A stretch of DNA of 64,000 bases from Synechococcus sp. CC9616. Lineage in GTDB: Bacteria > Cyanobacteriota > Cyanobacteriia > PCC-6307 > Cyanobiaceae. The stretch covers positions 138,588 through 202,587 of the forward strand of contig NZ_KI911558.1 of NCBI RefSeq assembly GCF_000515235.1. Reading direction: 5' to 3'. A program made the translations under genes and the position numbers. Shown here piece by piece: positions 1 through 9,248 of the stretch (positions within the stretch are counted from its first letter, which is position 1; each line of letters opens with the position of its first letter). The notes under the pieces were generated by a model. That model worked only from the letters and a program-made list of their open reading frames with translations, had not been told where the DNA came from and searched no databases.

Positions 1-878
1 GTTGGGATATCAGGAGTGAGATCAATGGGTTTGCCATCGGGATCGATGACGGGAGGCTGAGGCTTAACGGAAATGAAGTCTTCTAGGGAGACACCAACAA
101 GAAGGGTGGAATGATTTCCATGGGAGATTTTGAGACTGTTCTGCTGCTCAAAAGGAACTTCAACGAAGCCGAGTTGTTCAACATCTCCGTCATATTGGAT
201 GAAATCTTTGTTTGTGTTGAACTGTCGAACGATGTCGTGGCCATTGGAGAGGATGACGATGTCTGCGCCGTTTCCAGCGATGAGTTGATCGTCACCGTTA
301 CCGCCATCGAGGGTGTCATTGCCATCACCACCATCAAGAACATCTTTCCCGTCTTGTCCTGAAAGGAGGTCATCCCCATCAAGGGCGACCATGGTGTTGT
401 TTTCATCGCTGCCAACAAAAGGAACACCGTCTGGAGAGCTGGCGTCGGTGTCAGGGCTGTCATCAGAGTTGGTGCCGATGATGACACCAGCCTCAAGTTC
501 AACACCTGGAGTTGGGATATCAGGAGTGAGATCAATGGGTTTGCCATCGGGATCGATGACGGGAGGCTGAGGCTTAACGGAAATGAAGTCTTCTAGGGAG
601 ACACCAACAAGAAGGGTGGAATGATTTCCATGGGAGATTTTGAGACTGTTCTGCTGCTCAAAAGGAACTTCAACGAAGCCGAGTTGTTCAACATCTCCGT
701 CATATTGGATGAAATCTTTGTTTGTGTTGAACTGTCGAACGATGTCGTGGCCATTGGAGAGGATGACGATGTCTGCGCCGTTTCCAGCGATGAGTTGATC
801 GTCACCGTTACCGCCATCGAGGGTGTCATTGCCATCACCACCATCAAGAACATCTTTCCCGTCTTGTCCTGAAAGGAG
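1..878. repeat. 510-bp tandem direct repeat inside the RTX gene
   Basis: Bases 1-368 are identical to 511-878. There is one mismatch at 369/879, a few more matching bases, then divergence. The period of 510 bp equals 170 codons, so the reading frame is kept. Each unit encodes a short Asp/Ser-rich linker, RTX nonapeptides and a segment around residues QYDGDVEQLGF and LLVGVSLEDFI. The array reaches the left edge, so more copies may follow. Confidence 0.95.
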
Positions 879-2369
879 ATCATCCCCATCTTCTCCAAAA
901 AGCTTGTCATCTCCTTTGTCGGATAGAATGCGATCATTTCCAGCTTTTCCATACATTTCATTGGAGTCTTCTGTCCCCAGGAAATTGATCTCTAATCCAT
1001 TTTTGTCTGTCGCATTCGTTGAGTTTTCGGTATCACCTGAATTGGTCCCGTAAATAATTGTGTAATCTGGCTCGGGGATTTTGTTTGTTTCCCCTAGTTC
1101 AGTCCACTTACCTTTTTCAATGCTATAAGTGAAATTGCATGCTGCTAGATAGGGGTTGGAGCTGACATTATTTATATTAAACTGATTCGCATCAATTGTC
1201 CCTCCAGGCTGAACTGGGGAGGCGTCCCAGTTTGTGTTAAACCCCCCATATTTTCTTCCGCCATGGCCATTTTCTTTTATCCAAAGGCGTCCGCTTTCAT
1301 GGCCTTGATAAATGTTCCACGACGCATCGAATGCAATCTCAATTAAATGCCCTTTTTTGTTTCCACCGTGCCAGGCTGAGGGGCTTTTGTTGGTTAAAAT
1401 TAAGTTTGCATTGTAGCTTTGTTCGTTTCCGATATTCACGTCTCCACCTTTCATCTCAATTTTTATGTTTTCGTCTTCTCCGAGTGTGATCGTTTGGTTG
1501 CTTTGGATGAATTTGCTGCACTCAGATTTCGCGGGATTGCTAAAAACAGATGGGGGTTCGTGAATAATATTTTCGATATTTTCATTGAATTCTTCGAGGC
1601 CTACTCCAACAAGAAGCTGCCGGCTGTTATCGCTCAGAATCAGCTCCAGTCCATCTTCAGCCTGATTGGTTTCCGAGATTTTCTTCTCGCCAAGGTAGAG
1701 CTGGTCGCCTGCTTTGATGTCAAAATCTTCTATTACGTTATCGCCTTCTGAAATATCAAAAAGATCGGCTCCTCTACCGCCTGTCAGGGTGTCATTCCCT
1801 GTTCCTGCGATAAGGGTGTCGTCTCCTGTGCCGCCACTGAGGCTGTCGTTGCCTTCCTCTCCATCCAAGACATCGTTTCCCTTTCCACCTTCGACTGAGT
1901 CGCTGTCTCTACCTGCTAAAACAACATCATCCCCGTTGCCTCCATCAATCACATCGTTGCCTTCTCCTCCGTCAATAAAATCTCTACCTTGATTGCCATT
2001 TAGCCTGTCATCCCCCTGCTCACCATGCAAATTGTCGGCACCGTTTCCGCCTGAAACGTTGTCTTCATTTTTTCCGCCATTGAGATAATCTCCGCCACTC
2101 CCGCCATTCAAGGTGTCTCGACCAGTTCCCCCTTCAAGGACGTCATCCCCTTGATCGCCGGACAGTTGATCAGCCCCGTCTCCTCCTTCGAGACGGTCTG
2201 CTCCTGTTCCTCCATCCACCACGTCATCTCCAGCTCCGGCTTCGAGTTGGTCAGGACCAAATGTTCCTTCTAATGCCTCGTCCCGAAGCAGGGGGCCTCT
2301 GTTCCTGGTTCTGACCTGTGATTTACCAACATGCTTATGGCTTTCAGTCTTGGACGGCGACATTGGCAT
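1..2369 (-). CDS. Large RTX-type calcium-binding repeat protein, C-terminus beyond window
   Basis: The frame is open from an ATG at 2369 to the left edge, so at least 789 residues are present and the C-terminus is missing. After about 33 residues comes a block of glycine/aspartate nonapeptides (GGxGxDxLx type, residues about 33-200), the calcium-binding beta-roll of RTX proteins. Next is a DFDIKAGDQLYLG-type segment (about 205-265), an unrelated domain (about 280-430), a second short nonapeptide block, and then a 170-residue module that repeats nearly perfectly. RTX proteins are usually secreted by type I systems using a C-terminal signal; no N-terminal signal peptide is visible, which agrees. 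The role is probably cell-surface or extracellular (adhesion, S-layer-like, motility or defence), but this is inference. Part of the gene is more AT-rich than its neighbours. A second ATG lies at 2363. Confidence 0.85.
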   Translation of the reverse strand, partial: MPMSPSKTESHKHVGKSQVRTRNRGPLLRDEALEGTFGPDQLEAGAGDDVVDGGTGADRLEGGDGADQLSGDQGDDVLEGGTGRDTLNGGSGGDYLNGGKNEDNVSGGNGADNLHGEQGDDRLNGNQGRDFIDGGEGNDVIDGGNGDDVVLAGRDSDSVEGGKGNDVLDGEEGNDSLSGGTGDDTLIAGTGNDTLTGGRGADLFDISEGDNVIEDFDIKAGDQLYLGEKKISETNQAEDGLELILSDNSRQLLVGVGLEEFNENIENIIHEPPSVFSNPAKSECSKFIQSNQTITLGEDENIKIEMKGGDVNIGNEQSYNANLILTNKSPSAWHGGNKKGHLIEIAFDASWNIYQGHESGRLWIKENGHGGRKYGGFNTNWDASPVQPGGTIDANQFNINNVSSNPYLAACNFTYSIEKGKWTELGETNKIPEPDYTIIYGTNSGDTENSTNATDKNGLEINFLGTEDSNEMYGKAGNDRILSDKGDDKLFGEDGDDLLSGQDGKDVLDGGDGNDTLDGGNGDDQLIAGNGADIVILSNGHDIVRQFNTNKDFIQYDGDVEQLGFVEVPFEQQNSLKISHGNHSTLLVGVSLEDFISVKPQPPVIDPDGKPIDLTPDIPTPGVELEAGVIIGTNSDDSPDTDASSPDGVPFVGSDENNTMVALDGDDLLSGQDGKDVLDGGDGNDTLDGGNGDDQLIAGNGADIVILSNGHDIVRQFNTNKDFIQYDGDVEQLGFVEVPFEQQNSLKISHGNHSTLLVGVSLEDFISVKPQPPVIDPDGKPIDLTPDIP

Positions 2370-2530
2370 CCTGCAGTTCGGACGATATTCTCTATTCTCG
2401 CTATCGCTGGGGCGCTTGACATCCCTCAACTGGGTGAGGCTGAAAAGAATGCTTTTTTCGGACCAACGCCTCGCTGCTGTTGTCTCGAATGCAGGCTGCT
2501 TAATGCCTACAAGCTGATTTGGCGCCTCAT

Positions 2531-2570
2531 AAAAATTCACTCCTTTGATCATTAATTGATCAAAGGAGTG
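2531..2570 (-). terminator. Rho-independent terminator of the sigma factor gene
   Basis: A perfect 14-bp inverted repeat (arms 2538-2551 and 2557-2570) encloses a 5-nt loop. Read on the minus strand, the stem is followed by a T-rich stretch (complement of 2531-2537). It lies 37 bp past the sigma factor stop codon and before the RTX gene, so the RTX gene should have its own promoter within 2370-2537. I could not pick out a convincing -35/-10 pair there. Confidence 0.8.
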
Positions 2571-2607
2571 CAGCAGCAATTGCTTTAGTGACCAGTAATT
2601 CTGGTTT

Positions 2608-3924
2608 TTACTTGATGTATTCCTTCAGCACGCCGTTGCGGTTGGGGTGGCGAAGCTTGCGCAGTGCTTTGGCTTCGATCTGACGAATGCGCTCACGGGT
2701 GACATCGAAAATCTGGCCGATTTCCTCGAGCGTTTTCATGCGGCCGTCATCCAGGCCGTAGCGCAGACGCAGCACGTCCCTCTCGCGAGGACTCAATGTG
2801 GCGAGCACACCTTCGAGGTCTTCTCGAAGCAGATTCTTGGCGACATCCTGTTCAGGATTTTCGATGTCGGCCTCGATGAAGTCGCCCAGCCGTGAATCCT
2901 CTTCCTTGCCGATCGGCGTTTCAAGAGAAATCGGCAGCTGGGCACTCTTGGCGATGAAGCGCAGTTTTTCGATGGTCATCTCCATCGATTCGGCGATTTC
3001 CTCTTCTGTGGGCTTGCGGCCGAATTCCTGGCTGAGAACCTTGGTTGTTTTCTTGATCCTGGAGATCGTCTCGTAGAGGTGAACTGGAAGCCGGATCGTC
3101 CGGCTCTGGTCGGCAATCGCACGGGTGATGGCCTGACGAATCCACCAGGTGGCGTAGGTGGAGAACTTGTATCCCTTTTCGTGGTCGAATTTCTCCGCAG
3201 CGCGGATCAGTCCAAGGCTGCCTTCCTGAATCAGATCCTGGAAGCTGAGCCCCCGGTTCATGTACTTCTTGGCAATCGACACCACCAGCCGAAGGTTGGA
3301 CTGCACCATCTTTTCCTTGGCCCGGCGGCCGAGCATCAGCCGACGTCTGAAGCGGATCAGAGGCATTTCCACCAAGGCTGCCCATTCCTTGGTGTCGGGA
3401 TACTTGCCGTTATCGCTTTCGAACTGGGCGGCCAGTTCTTCCAGGTGAAGCAGGTCCGCGATTTTGCGGGCCAGTTCAATTTCTTCGTCTGGTCGCAGCA
3501 GTCGGATGCGGCCGATTTCCTGCAGATAAACCCGAATCGAATCTTCTGTGTAGACCCCCTTCGGTCCGATCTTGATGCTGGCCAGTGCTTTGGCCTTCGC
3601 CTCTTTCTCGGCGATCGCGGCCTTGGCCTTCTCTTCAGCACTCAAGGCTGGCGTGGCCACTTTCACCGCAGCTGCCTTGCTCTTCGCGGCTGGCTTGGCT
3701 TTTGGTGATGATTTCGCCTTGGCCGTTTTGGCGCCCTTCGTGGCAGCGACCTTCGCTGTGCTTTTGGTCGCTGTGCTCTTGGTCGCAGTGGTCTTGGTTG
3801 CAGTGGTCTTGCGACGGGCCGGAGTCTTCTTGGTCTCCGCCTCGATCTCTTTGGTGGTGTTGGAGCCTGCGCTGGAGAGCAGGAGGATGTCTGGCTGGGC
3901 TGCTTTCGTGGCGGCTGGGCTCAT
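2608..3924 (-). CDS. rpoD: Principal RNA polymerase sigma factor (group 1, RpoD/SigA)
   Basis: This 438-residue protein is the housekeeping sigma-70 factor that directs RNA polymerase to most promoters. Region 1.2 ([11 protein letters not shown]) starts near residue 128. Region 2 has [12 protein letters not shown] at about 210 and the promoter-melting motif with [10 protein letters not shown] at about 257. Region 3 starts near 280, and the region 4 helix-turn-helix includes [20 protein letters not shown] at about 398-417. The first 115 residues are lysine/alanine/threonine-rich with repeated TATKST units, replacing a conventional region 1.1. The full set of regions and the exact match to group 1 motifs argue against an alternative sigma factor. 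It is transcribed alone, divergently from priA. Confidence 0.95.
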   Translation of the reverse strand: MSPAATKAAQPDILLLSSAGSNTTKEIEAETKKTPARRKTTATKTTATKSTATKSTAKVAATKGAKTAKAKSSPKAKPAAKSKAAAVKVATPALSAEEKAKAAIAEKEAKAKALASIKIGPKGVYTEDSIRVYLQEIGRIRLLRPDEEIELARKIADLLHLEELAAQFESDNGKYPDTKEWAALVEMPLIRFRRRLMLGRRAKEKMVQSNLRLVVSIAKKYMNRGLSFQDLIQEGSLGLIRAAEKFDHEKGYKFSTYATWWIRQAITRAIADQSRTIRLPVHLYETISRIKKTTKVLSQEFGRKPTEEEIAESMEMTIEKLRFIAKSAQLPISLETPIGKEEDSRLGDFIEADIENPEQDVAKNLLREDLEGVLATLSPRERDVLRLRYGLDDGRMKTLEEIGQIFDVTRERIRQIEAKALRKLRHPNRNGVLKEYIK

Positions 3925-4281
3925 GATTCAACGCGAGGCAACTGGACAGAGACGGGGCGACAACCCACGAGGAGGCAGATATGGGTCACAGAAAATGCCG
4001 GAAACGGCATCAAGGAACCATTTGTCCCTTCCAACTATGAAGCTGGAGGGGTAAAGCTGCTAATCCTGATGAATTGGGGTCGCCGAGACGGACTTGAATC
4101 TGGTGATGGTTGTCCCGAAGGACTGGACTCTGTGCTGTCCGGGGTGGTCTCAGACCGGTCGAAGGACTCAGGAGAACCTGGCTTCGAGCTGCGTGTCTTC
4201 CGCTGGAACGGGCTCAGAAGTTGGCATTTCTTTGCCAACCACTACATTTTAATGATCTTTTTTGATCACTGCAAGTCCTGA
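3925..4281. promoter_or_regulatory. Divergent intergenic region between rpoD and priA
   Basis: These 357 bp separate the divergent sigma factor and priA genes, so promoters for both should lie here. I can see a 7-bp inverted repeat (4220-4226 with 4233-4239) followed by an AT-rich stretch before priA. An open frame of 70 codons (4069-4281) has no recognisable features and is probably chance. No clear tRNA or known small RNA was recognised. Confidence 0.4.
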
Positions 4282-6507
4282 TTGAAGACTGCTGTGCGGG
4301 TAGAAGTTTGGCTGGAAGCTGGCCGTGAGGGCCAAACGTTCACCTACGTGGCTGACGAGGATCTTGCGCCCGTGCCTGGGGATCTCGTGCGCGTCCGTCT
4401 GCGAGGCAGGCCGATGCATGGCCTGGTGGTCGAGCAGCGTTCTGAGCCTGAGCAGCCCTCAGCTCCGAGTGCATCTCTGCAGCCGATCGAGGCCGTTGTT
4501 CAGCGTGCCACCGTCGATCCCGACTGGCATGCCTGGATCGAAGCGGCAGCGCAGCGCTGTTATCTCAGTTCCTTCCGGATGCTGAAAGCAGCCCTGCCAG
4601 CCGGTTGGCTGGGCCAGGCGAAGACAGCATCCATCTCCTCCGGGCGACTCCAGTGCTGGGTTCAGCTCCGCTCCCAGGATGGCGAAACCACCTCGCTCAC
4701 ATCAAAGCAACAGGAGCTGATCAAGCTGCTCAAAACCCATCAAGGTGGCCTCTGGCAGGGAGATCTGGCGGCCTCTGGCTTCAGTGGGGACACGATTCGA
4801 CGGCTGGAGGTGAATGGCTGGCTGAGTCGCGAGAAACGCCGTCGGCAGGTGGTTGACAACACCCTGGCCATGGAAAGAGAAGGCCCCCAACAGCTCACCG
4901 ATGAACAACGGCAGGCCGTTGAGGCCTATGGCAGCCTCAAACCCGGTGAAGGTCTCCTGCTCTGGGGCATCACCGGCTCCGGCAAAACGGAGGTGTATTT
5001 GCAGCTGGCTGCGGCTGAATTGCAGGCCGGCCGGCATGTGCTGCTGCTCACGCCGGAAATTGGTCTGATTCCCCAGCTGGTGGATCGTTGCCGGCGTCGC
5101 TTCGGCCAGCAGGTGCTCGAGTACCACAGCGGTTGTCGAGATCGGGAACGTCTGCAGGTTTGGCGCCGATGTCTCGCAGCAGATCAGCCCTTGCTGGTGG
5201 TGGGCACCCGCTCGGCGGTGTTCGCCCCTTTGAAGTCGATCGGATTGATCGTCCTCGATGAGGAGCACGACAGGTCGTACAAGCAGGAGTCTCCAATGCC
5301 CTGCTATCACGCCCGAGATCTTGCCATTGATCGCGTTCGCCGCTGCGGAGGCCGGTTGCTGCTTGGCAGTGCCACTCCCTCTCTGGAGACCTGGAGTCAG
5401 CTCAACCCTGATGGACCGATCCGGCTGGCCCGGCTGCGACGACGCATCTCCGAGCAGTTGCTCCCTCCAGTGCACGTGGTGGATATGCGTCAGGAACTGT
5501 CAGACGGCCATCGCCGTGTGATCAGCCGACCGCTGATGGATCGGCTGGCCGCTTTGCCCGAGCAGGGTGAACAGGCTGTGATCCTGGTGCCCAGACGGGG
5601 ATACAGCCCTTTTCTGGGCTGCCGAAGCTGCGGCGAGGTCGTTCAGTGCCCGCACTGTGACGTGGCCTTGACCGTGCACCGTGGAACAGCTGGACGACAG
5701 TGGCTGCGCTGCCATTGGTGTGACCATCGCGCCGAGGTCGGGACGCGGTGCAGCCACTGCGGATCCACCGCCTTCAAGCCATTCGGGGCTGGAACGCAGC
5801 GGGTGTTGGAGCTCCTGGCCGAGGAGCTTGCTGATCTGCGCCTGCTGAGATTCGACCGTGATTCCACAGGGGGGCGTGACGGGCACAGGCGCCTGCTGGA
5901 GCGTTTTGCGGCTGGAGAGGCCGACGTTTTGATCGGTACGCAGATGCTGGCCAAGGGCATGGATTTGCCAAGGGTCACCCTGGCGGCGGTGCTGGCGGCT
6001 GACGGCCTGCTGCATCGACCGGATCTCCGCGCTGAAGAGCAAGCTCTCCAGTTGCTGATGCAGCTGGCTGGTCGTGCCGGGCGAGGCGAGCGGCCTGGCC
6101 AGGTGTTGGTGCAGACCTATTCGCCGGATCATCCGGTGATCCGTCATCTGGTTGATGGCCGCTACGAGGATTTTCTGGCTGCGGAGACTCAGGTGCGCCG
6201 CCAAGCCGGCTTGGTGCCATTCAGCAGGGCCTGCCTGTTGCGACTTTCCGGTGAATCCGCCACGGCCACGGCCACGGCGGCTTCGGTTCTGGCGGAAAGG
6301 ATCCGCCCCCTCTGTCAGCAGCAAAAGTGGTGGCTGGTTGGCCCGGCACCAGCACCGGTGGCTCGGGTGGCTGGCCGAAGCCGTTGGCAGCTTCTGCTGC
6401 ATGGCCCCGCCGAATCGGCTCTGCCGTTGCCCGCTGGCCAGCAGCTTTGGGACTCCCTGCCGCGGGGCGTGGCACTGTCCGTGGATCCGGATCCTCTGGA
6501 GCTCTGA
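4282..6507 (+). CDS. priA: Primosomal protein N' (replication restart helicase PriA)
   Basis: PriA binds stalled or repaired replication forks and reloads the replicative helicase. The 741-residue product has an N-terminal DNA-binding part, a superfamily 2 helicase core with Walker A GITGSGKTEVY at about residue 230 and DEEHD at about 326, a Cys-rich zinc module (CRSCGEVVQCPHCD and later CxxC pairs, about 447-495), and a C-terminal helicase half containing QLAGRAGRGERPGQV. Length matches the family. The start used is TTG at 4282; a GTG lies four codons later and the start is therefore uncertain. The stop directly abuts the stop of the convergent downstream gene. Confidence 0.93.
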   Translation: MKTAVRVEVWLEAGREGQTFTYVADEDLAPVPGDLVRVRLRGRPMHGLVVEQRSEPEQPSAPSASLQPIEAVVQRATVDPDWHAWIEAAAQRCYLSSFRMLKAALPAGWLGQAKTASISSGRLQCWVQLRSQDGETTSLTSKQQELIKLLKTHQGGLWQGDLAASGFSGDTIRRLEVNGWLSREKRRRQVVDNTLAMEREGPQQLTDEQRQAVEAYGSLKPGEGLLLWGITGSGKTEVYLQLAAAELQAGRHVLLLTPEIGLIPQLVDRCRRRFGQQVLEYHSGCRDRERLQVWRRCLAADQPLLVVGTRSAVFAPLKSIGLIVLDEEHDRSYKQESPMPCYHARDLAIDRVRRCGGRLLLGSATPSLETWSQLNPDGPIRLARLRRRISEQLLPPVHVVDMRQELSDGHRRVISRPLMDRLAALPEQGEQAVILVPRRGYSPFLGCRSCGEVVQCPHCDVALTVHRGTAGRQWLRCHWCDHRAEVGTRCSHCGSTAFKPFGAGTQRVLELLAEELADLRLLRFDRDSTGGRDGHRRLLERFAAGEADVLIGTQMLAKGMDLPRVTLAAVLAADGLLHRPDLRAEEQALQLLMQLAGRAGRGERPGQVLVQTYSPDHPVIRHLVDGRYEDFLAAETQVRRQAGLVPFSRACLLRLSGESATATATAASVLAERIRPLCQQQKWWLVGPAPAPVARVAGRSRWQLLLHGPAESALPLPAGQQLWDSLPRGVALSVDPDPLEL

Positions 6508-7566
6508 TCAGGAGGGGAGTTCAGGAAAACCGAAGCCCAACTGTCGGCGTTTGATCTGCAGAGCAGCACTCAAAAGCAAAAGGGCGAGCACAGCAAGGCT
6601 TCCGAGCCCCAGCCGACTCCAGCGCCAGTGCCGCAGCTCGAGCCTGGTGCCCTCGCTGCCCTCGTTCAGGGCTCTGGATTCACCATGGTCAAGGGAGAGG
6701 CTGAGGCTCAGCCCTGGAATCTTGAGGGCGGAGTCGGGCTCGAGGCTCACGCTCAGGTTCTGACGGATGCCGATCAGAAAGTTCTGTTCTTTCAGATCAA
6801 TCCCTGGGACGGGAAGGGGCAGTCCGGTTGTTTCCGACACGATCCTCACAAGATCATCCATGGCGTGCTGCAACTCCTCTGCGGAGAGAATCTCGCTGCT
6901 GATCAGCTCGCTTCCGGGACGGGGATGCCGGATGCTCCAAGCCGGCAGATCCCGTTTCAACCGCGACTCGAAGCGTTGCTGCCACGGCAGCAGTTGCCCT
7001 GAGTCGTTCTGAATCTGCCAGGTGAGTTGCAGGCGATCGGCCCCATGGGTGCTCAGATCCGCCTCAACCCTCATGCAGCCACTGAGAAGAAGCGTCAGTC
7101 CCAGCAGCACCGCGGCCACCAGTGCTGCGAAACCAATGGTTGGTGATTTGGTCGGACCCGTCGGCGGTGGTGGTGGTGGCTTGGGCCGCCGCGATCGCCG
7201 GCGCGAAGCGACGACTGGAGACGCGCTGCCTGTTGCGCTCATCTCCAGATCGGGGAGGCGCATCGACCAACGCTCCGGTCTGGCGAGGCTTGGTGATTCG
7301 AGGATGGTCAACAGCTGCTTGGCTTGCTGACGCAGGTCTGGATCCTGGCTGCGACTCAACACGCGGCAGGTGTTGATGGCTTTCTCGTCATCGCCGCGCC
7401 CCATCCAGGCTGTGATCATCAGAAAACGCACGCGCGCTCCCTCCGGATCCGGCAGGGGACGGCTTTCAGCGAGGGGCGTCAGGAACGCCAGACACTGGCC
7501 GTAGTCACCCCGTTCCAGGGCCGCTTCAGCGGTACGCAGATCCAGCGGCGCCGCTTGTTCATCCAC
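6508..7566 (-). CDS. DUF3153-like membrane protein with N-terminal TPR-like region
   Basis: This 352-residue protein is of a cyanobacterial type I associate with DUF3153; its function is unknown. Residues 8-95 are helical and resemble tetratricopeptide repeats. A basic and proline-rich linker (about 121-140, including a run of prolines) follows, then a hydrophobic stretch ending in LLLSGC (Cys164), which looks like a lipobox or transmembrane helix placed inside the chain. A soluble domain of about 150 residues comes next, and a C-terminal transmembrane helix (about 320-338) with positively charged residues after it. The layout suggests a TPR region on one side of the membrane and the DUF domain on the other. 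It sits 3 bp after argB on the same strand and is probably co-transcribed. Confidence 0.6.
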   Translation of the reverse strand: MDEQAAPLDLRTAEAALERGDYGQCLAFLTPLAESRPLPDPEGARVRFLMITAWMGRGDDEKAINTCRVLSRSQDPDLRQQAKQLLTILESPSLARPERWSMRLPDLEMSATGSASPVVASRRRSRRPKPPPPPPTGPTKSPTIGFAALVAAVLLGLTLLLSGCMRVEADLSTHGADRLQLTWQIQNDSGQLLPWQQRFESRLKRDLPAWSIRHPRPGSELISSEILSAEELQHAMDDLVRIVSETTGLPLPVPGIDLKEQNFLIGIRQNLSVSLEPDSALKIPGLSLSLSLDHGESRALNEGSEGTRLELRHWRWSRLGLGSLAVLALLLLSAALQIKRRQLGFGFPELPS

Positions 7567-7569
7567 GGC

Positions 7570-8448
7570 TCAGCTGTGTCCCACCACCATCGTGCCAATG
7601 CCGGCATCGGTGAACACCTCCAGCAGCAGAGCGTGGGGAACGCGGCCATCAATGATGTGAGCGGCCGCCACTCCCTGGGCCAGAGCGCGGATGCAGCATT
7701 CCGTTTTGGGGGTCATGCCGCCGGCAACGATGCCGTCGTGAATCAGTTGGCGTGCCTCCGGCAGCTTGAGCTTGCGGATCAGCGAGGCGGGGTCGTCCTT
7801 GTCCTCAAGGATCCCTGGGGTATCGGTGAGCAGGATGAGTTTTTCCGCCTCCATCGCCGCCGCCAGTTCGCCGGCCACCGTGTCGGCATTGATGTTGTGG
7901 GATTGCCCGTCAGGGGTTGCGGCAACGCTCGAGATCACCGGCAGATAACCCTTTTCCAGCAAAGGTTCGAGCAGGTCGGGGTTGACACGCGCCACATCAC
8001 CAACAAAGCCGTGGCTGCCTTCTCCCCAAGGACGTGCCTCCACGAGGCGTCCGTCGCTGCCACTCAGTCCGACAGCGCGGGCTCCGAGTTGATTCAGACC
8101 ATTCACGATCTGCTTGTTGACGCGCCCCACCAGCACCATTTCCACCACATCCATGGTGTCGGCGTCGGTGACGCGGAGGCCGTCGCGAAACTCCGCAGGA
8201 ATTTCAAGCCGTTTCAGCCATGAGTTGATTTCAGGCCCCCCGCCATGCACCACGACTGGCTGCACTCCCACGCATGCCAGCAGCGCAAGGTCGCGGAAGA
8301 CCGCCTCCCGTAGCTCGGCATGGGCCATCGCGGCTCCGCCGTATTTGATCACGATGCGCCGGCCGGCGAAGCGCTGGATGTAAGGCAACGCCTCACTCAG
8401 GACGGACACCCTCAGGGCATCGTCACCGGACTGGCTCGGATCAGCCAT
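7570..8448 (-). CDS. argB: Acetylglutamate kinase
   Basis: ArgB phosphorylates N-acetyl-L-glutamate with ATP, the controlled second step of arginine synthesis. The 292-residue protein shows amino acid kinase family motifs: VIKYGGAAM near residue 33, [10 protein letters not shown] near 67, the central LLTDTPGIL and the C-terminal GGMTPKTE. In cyanobacteria this enzyme is the target of the nitrogen-signalling protein PII; that is family knowledge, not seen here. The start overlaps the end of the upstream DUF2854 gene by 8 bp, so the two are probably translated together. Confidence 0.96.
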   Translation of the reverse strand: MADPSQSGDDALRVSVLSEALPYIQRFAGRRIVIKYGGAAMAHAELREAVFRDLALLACVGVQPVVVHGGGPEINSWLKRLEIPAEFRDGLRVTDADTMDVVEMVLVGRVNKQIVNGLNQLGARAVGLSGSDGRLVEARPWGEGSHGFVGDVARVNPDLLEPLLEKGYLPVISSVAATPDGQSHNINADTVAGELAAAMEAEKLILLTDTPGILEDKDDPASLIRKLKLPEARQLIHDGIVAGGMTPKTECCIRALAQGVAAAHIIDGRVPHALLLEVFTDAGIGTMVVGHS

Positions 8449-8983
8449 TGACAGCTGGAATCAGGAGCAGGTCGAGGTGCTCCTCGTCCAGGGGCACCAG
8501 TTTTGCTTGCAAACCTTTCGCGAAGAAACGCCCCAGTCGATCCTGTTTGTCGTGCCAGCGTTCGTGGGCTACCGCATTCAGTTCGAAGCGGAGCCTTAGT
8601 CCATAGCCACCGGTTTCAGTCAGTTCCTCGACCTCAAGCAGTTGGGGAGGATTGTCCTCATCCCAGAGCTTGAGGGCCTCCAGCGAGGATTCCAGATGGG
8701 CTTTCTGGCCGTAACGCCAACGGGTGACATCACTGAGCAGCTTGCCCAGCTCGGGGGGAGCCTGTTCGCGTTCTTGCTTGAGGGCCTCCTTCGGGGTGAT
8801 CCGTCGAGCAGGGGGCAACTCGGATGATTTCAGGGCCAACCCTCCCAGAAGGATCGGGATGCCATAAAAAATCGTTGGAAGGCTCAGATTGGCACTGCCT
8901 GTGGTGTAGGCAACGGCACCAACCACGGTGAGCGCACCTCCAGCGACCGTTACCAGGCTGCCTGGAGAAAAGAGGTCGTTCAT
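8441..8983 (-). CDS. DUF2854-family membrane-anchored protein
   Basis: This 180-residue protein belongs to a family I recognise as DUF2854, found in cyanobacteria and plastid-bearing organisms and with no known function. Two hydrophobic segments near the N-terminus (residues about 8-29 and 34-52) should anchor it in a membrane. They are followed by a hydrophilic domain of about 125 residues facing one side. It overlaps argB by 8 bp and lies first in a probable DUF2854-argB-DUF3153 transcript. The ATG at 8983 is the only good start. Confidence 0.7.
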   Translation of the reverse strand: MNDLFSPGSLVTVAGGALTVVGAVAYTTGSANLSLPTIFYGIPILLGGLALKSSELPPARRITPKEALKQEREQAPPELGKLLSDVTRWRYGQKAHLESSLEALKLWDEDNPPQLLEVEELTETGGYGLRLRFELNAVAHERWHDKQDRLGRFFAKGLQAKLVPLDEEHLDLLLIPAVNG

Positions 8984-9054
8984 GAACGCCTTGGATTGGA
9001 CGTCATTGTGACCCGCCAGCCATCAGGATGTGGTGGTGATCACTCTCCCCAGCC

Positions 9055-9246
9055 TTGCCCGAGTCGTCATCGGATGAATTGCAGCCTCTGCTCCAACAGC
9101 TGGATGAGGACCGTGCCTGGCTGCTGGAACAGATCGATCGTGGTCGCTGGCCTGACCTGCGGCTTGATTTGGCGGCTCTGGAGAGAGAACTCGGCCAGAT
9201 GCTGAGTCGCGCCTCGGAACTGCAGGACGAGTCCGGCCAGGGGTGA
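9055..9246 (+). CDS. Small conserved-type acidic helical protein, unknown
   Basis: This short frame of 63 codons encodes an acidic, Leu/Glu/Asp-rich protein likely to form two helices. It has no membrane segment or known motif. It starts at TTG 9055; no ATG is available in frame. It ends 2 bp before the stop of the convergent ssb gene, which is the tight packing typical of real genes here. I cannot assign a function. Confidence 0.5.
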   Translation: MPESSSDELQPLLQQLDEDRAWLLEQIDRGRWPDLRLDLAALERELGQMLSRASELQDESGQG

Positions 9247-9248
9247 GG

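Noticed and set aside
111-872. Two identical 83-codon plus-strand frames (111-362 and 621-872).
   Set aside because: They are antisense to the RTX repeat and identical only because the repeat is; the RTX frame explains the region.
4060-4105. A minus-strand TTCAAGTCC-type stretch that resembles the 3' arm of a tRNA.
   Set aside because: The T-stem does not pair and no matching 5' acceptor strand or anticodon arm is present upstream.
5500-6402. A 300-codon minus-strand frame inside priA.
   Set aside because: It is a shadow of the PriA coding sequence and has no protein-like domain pattern.
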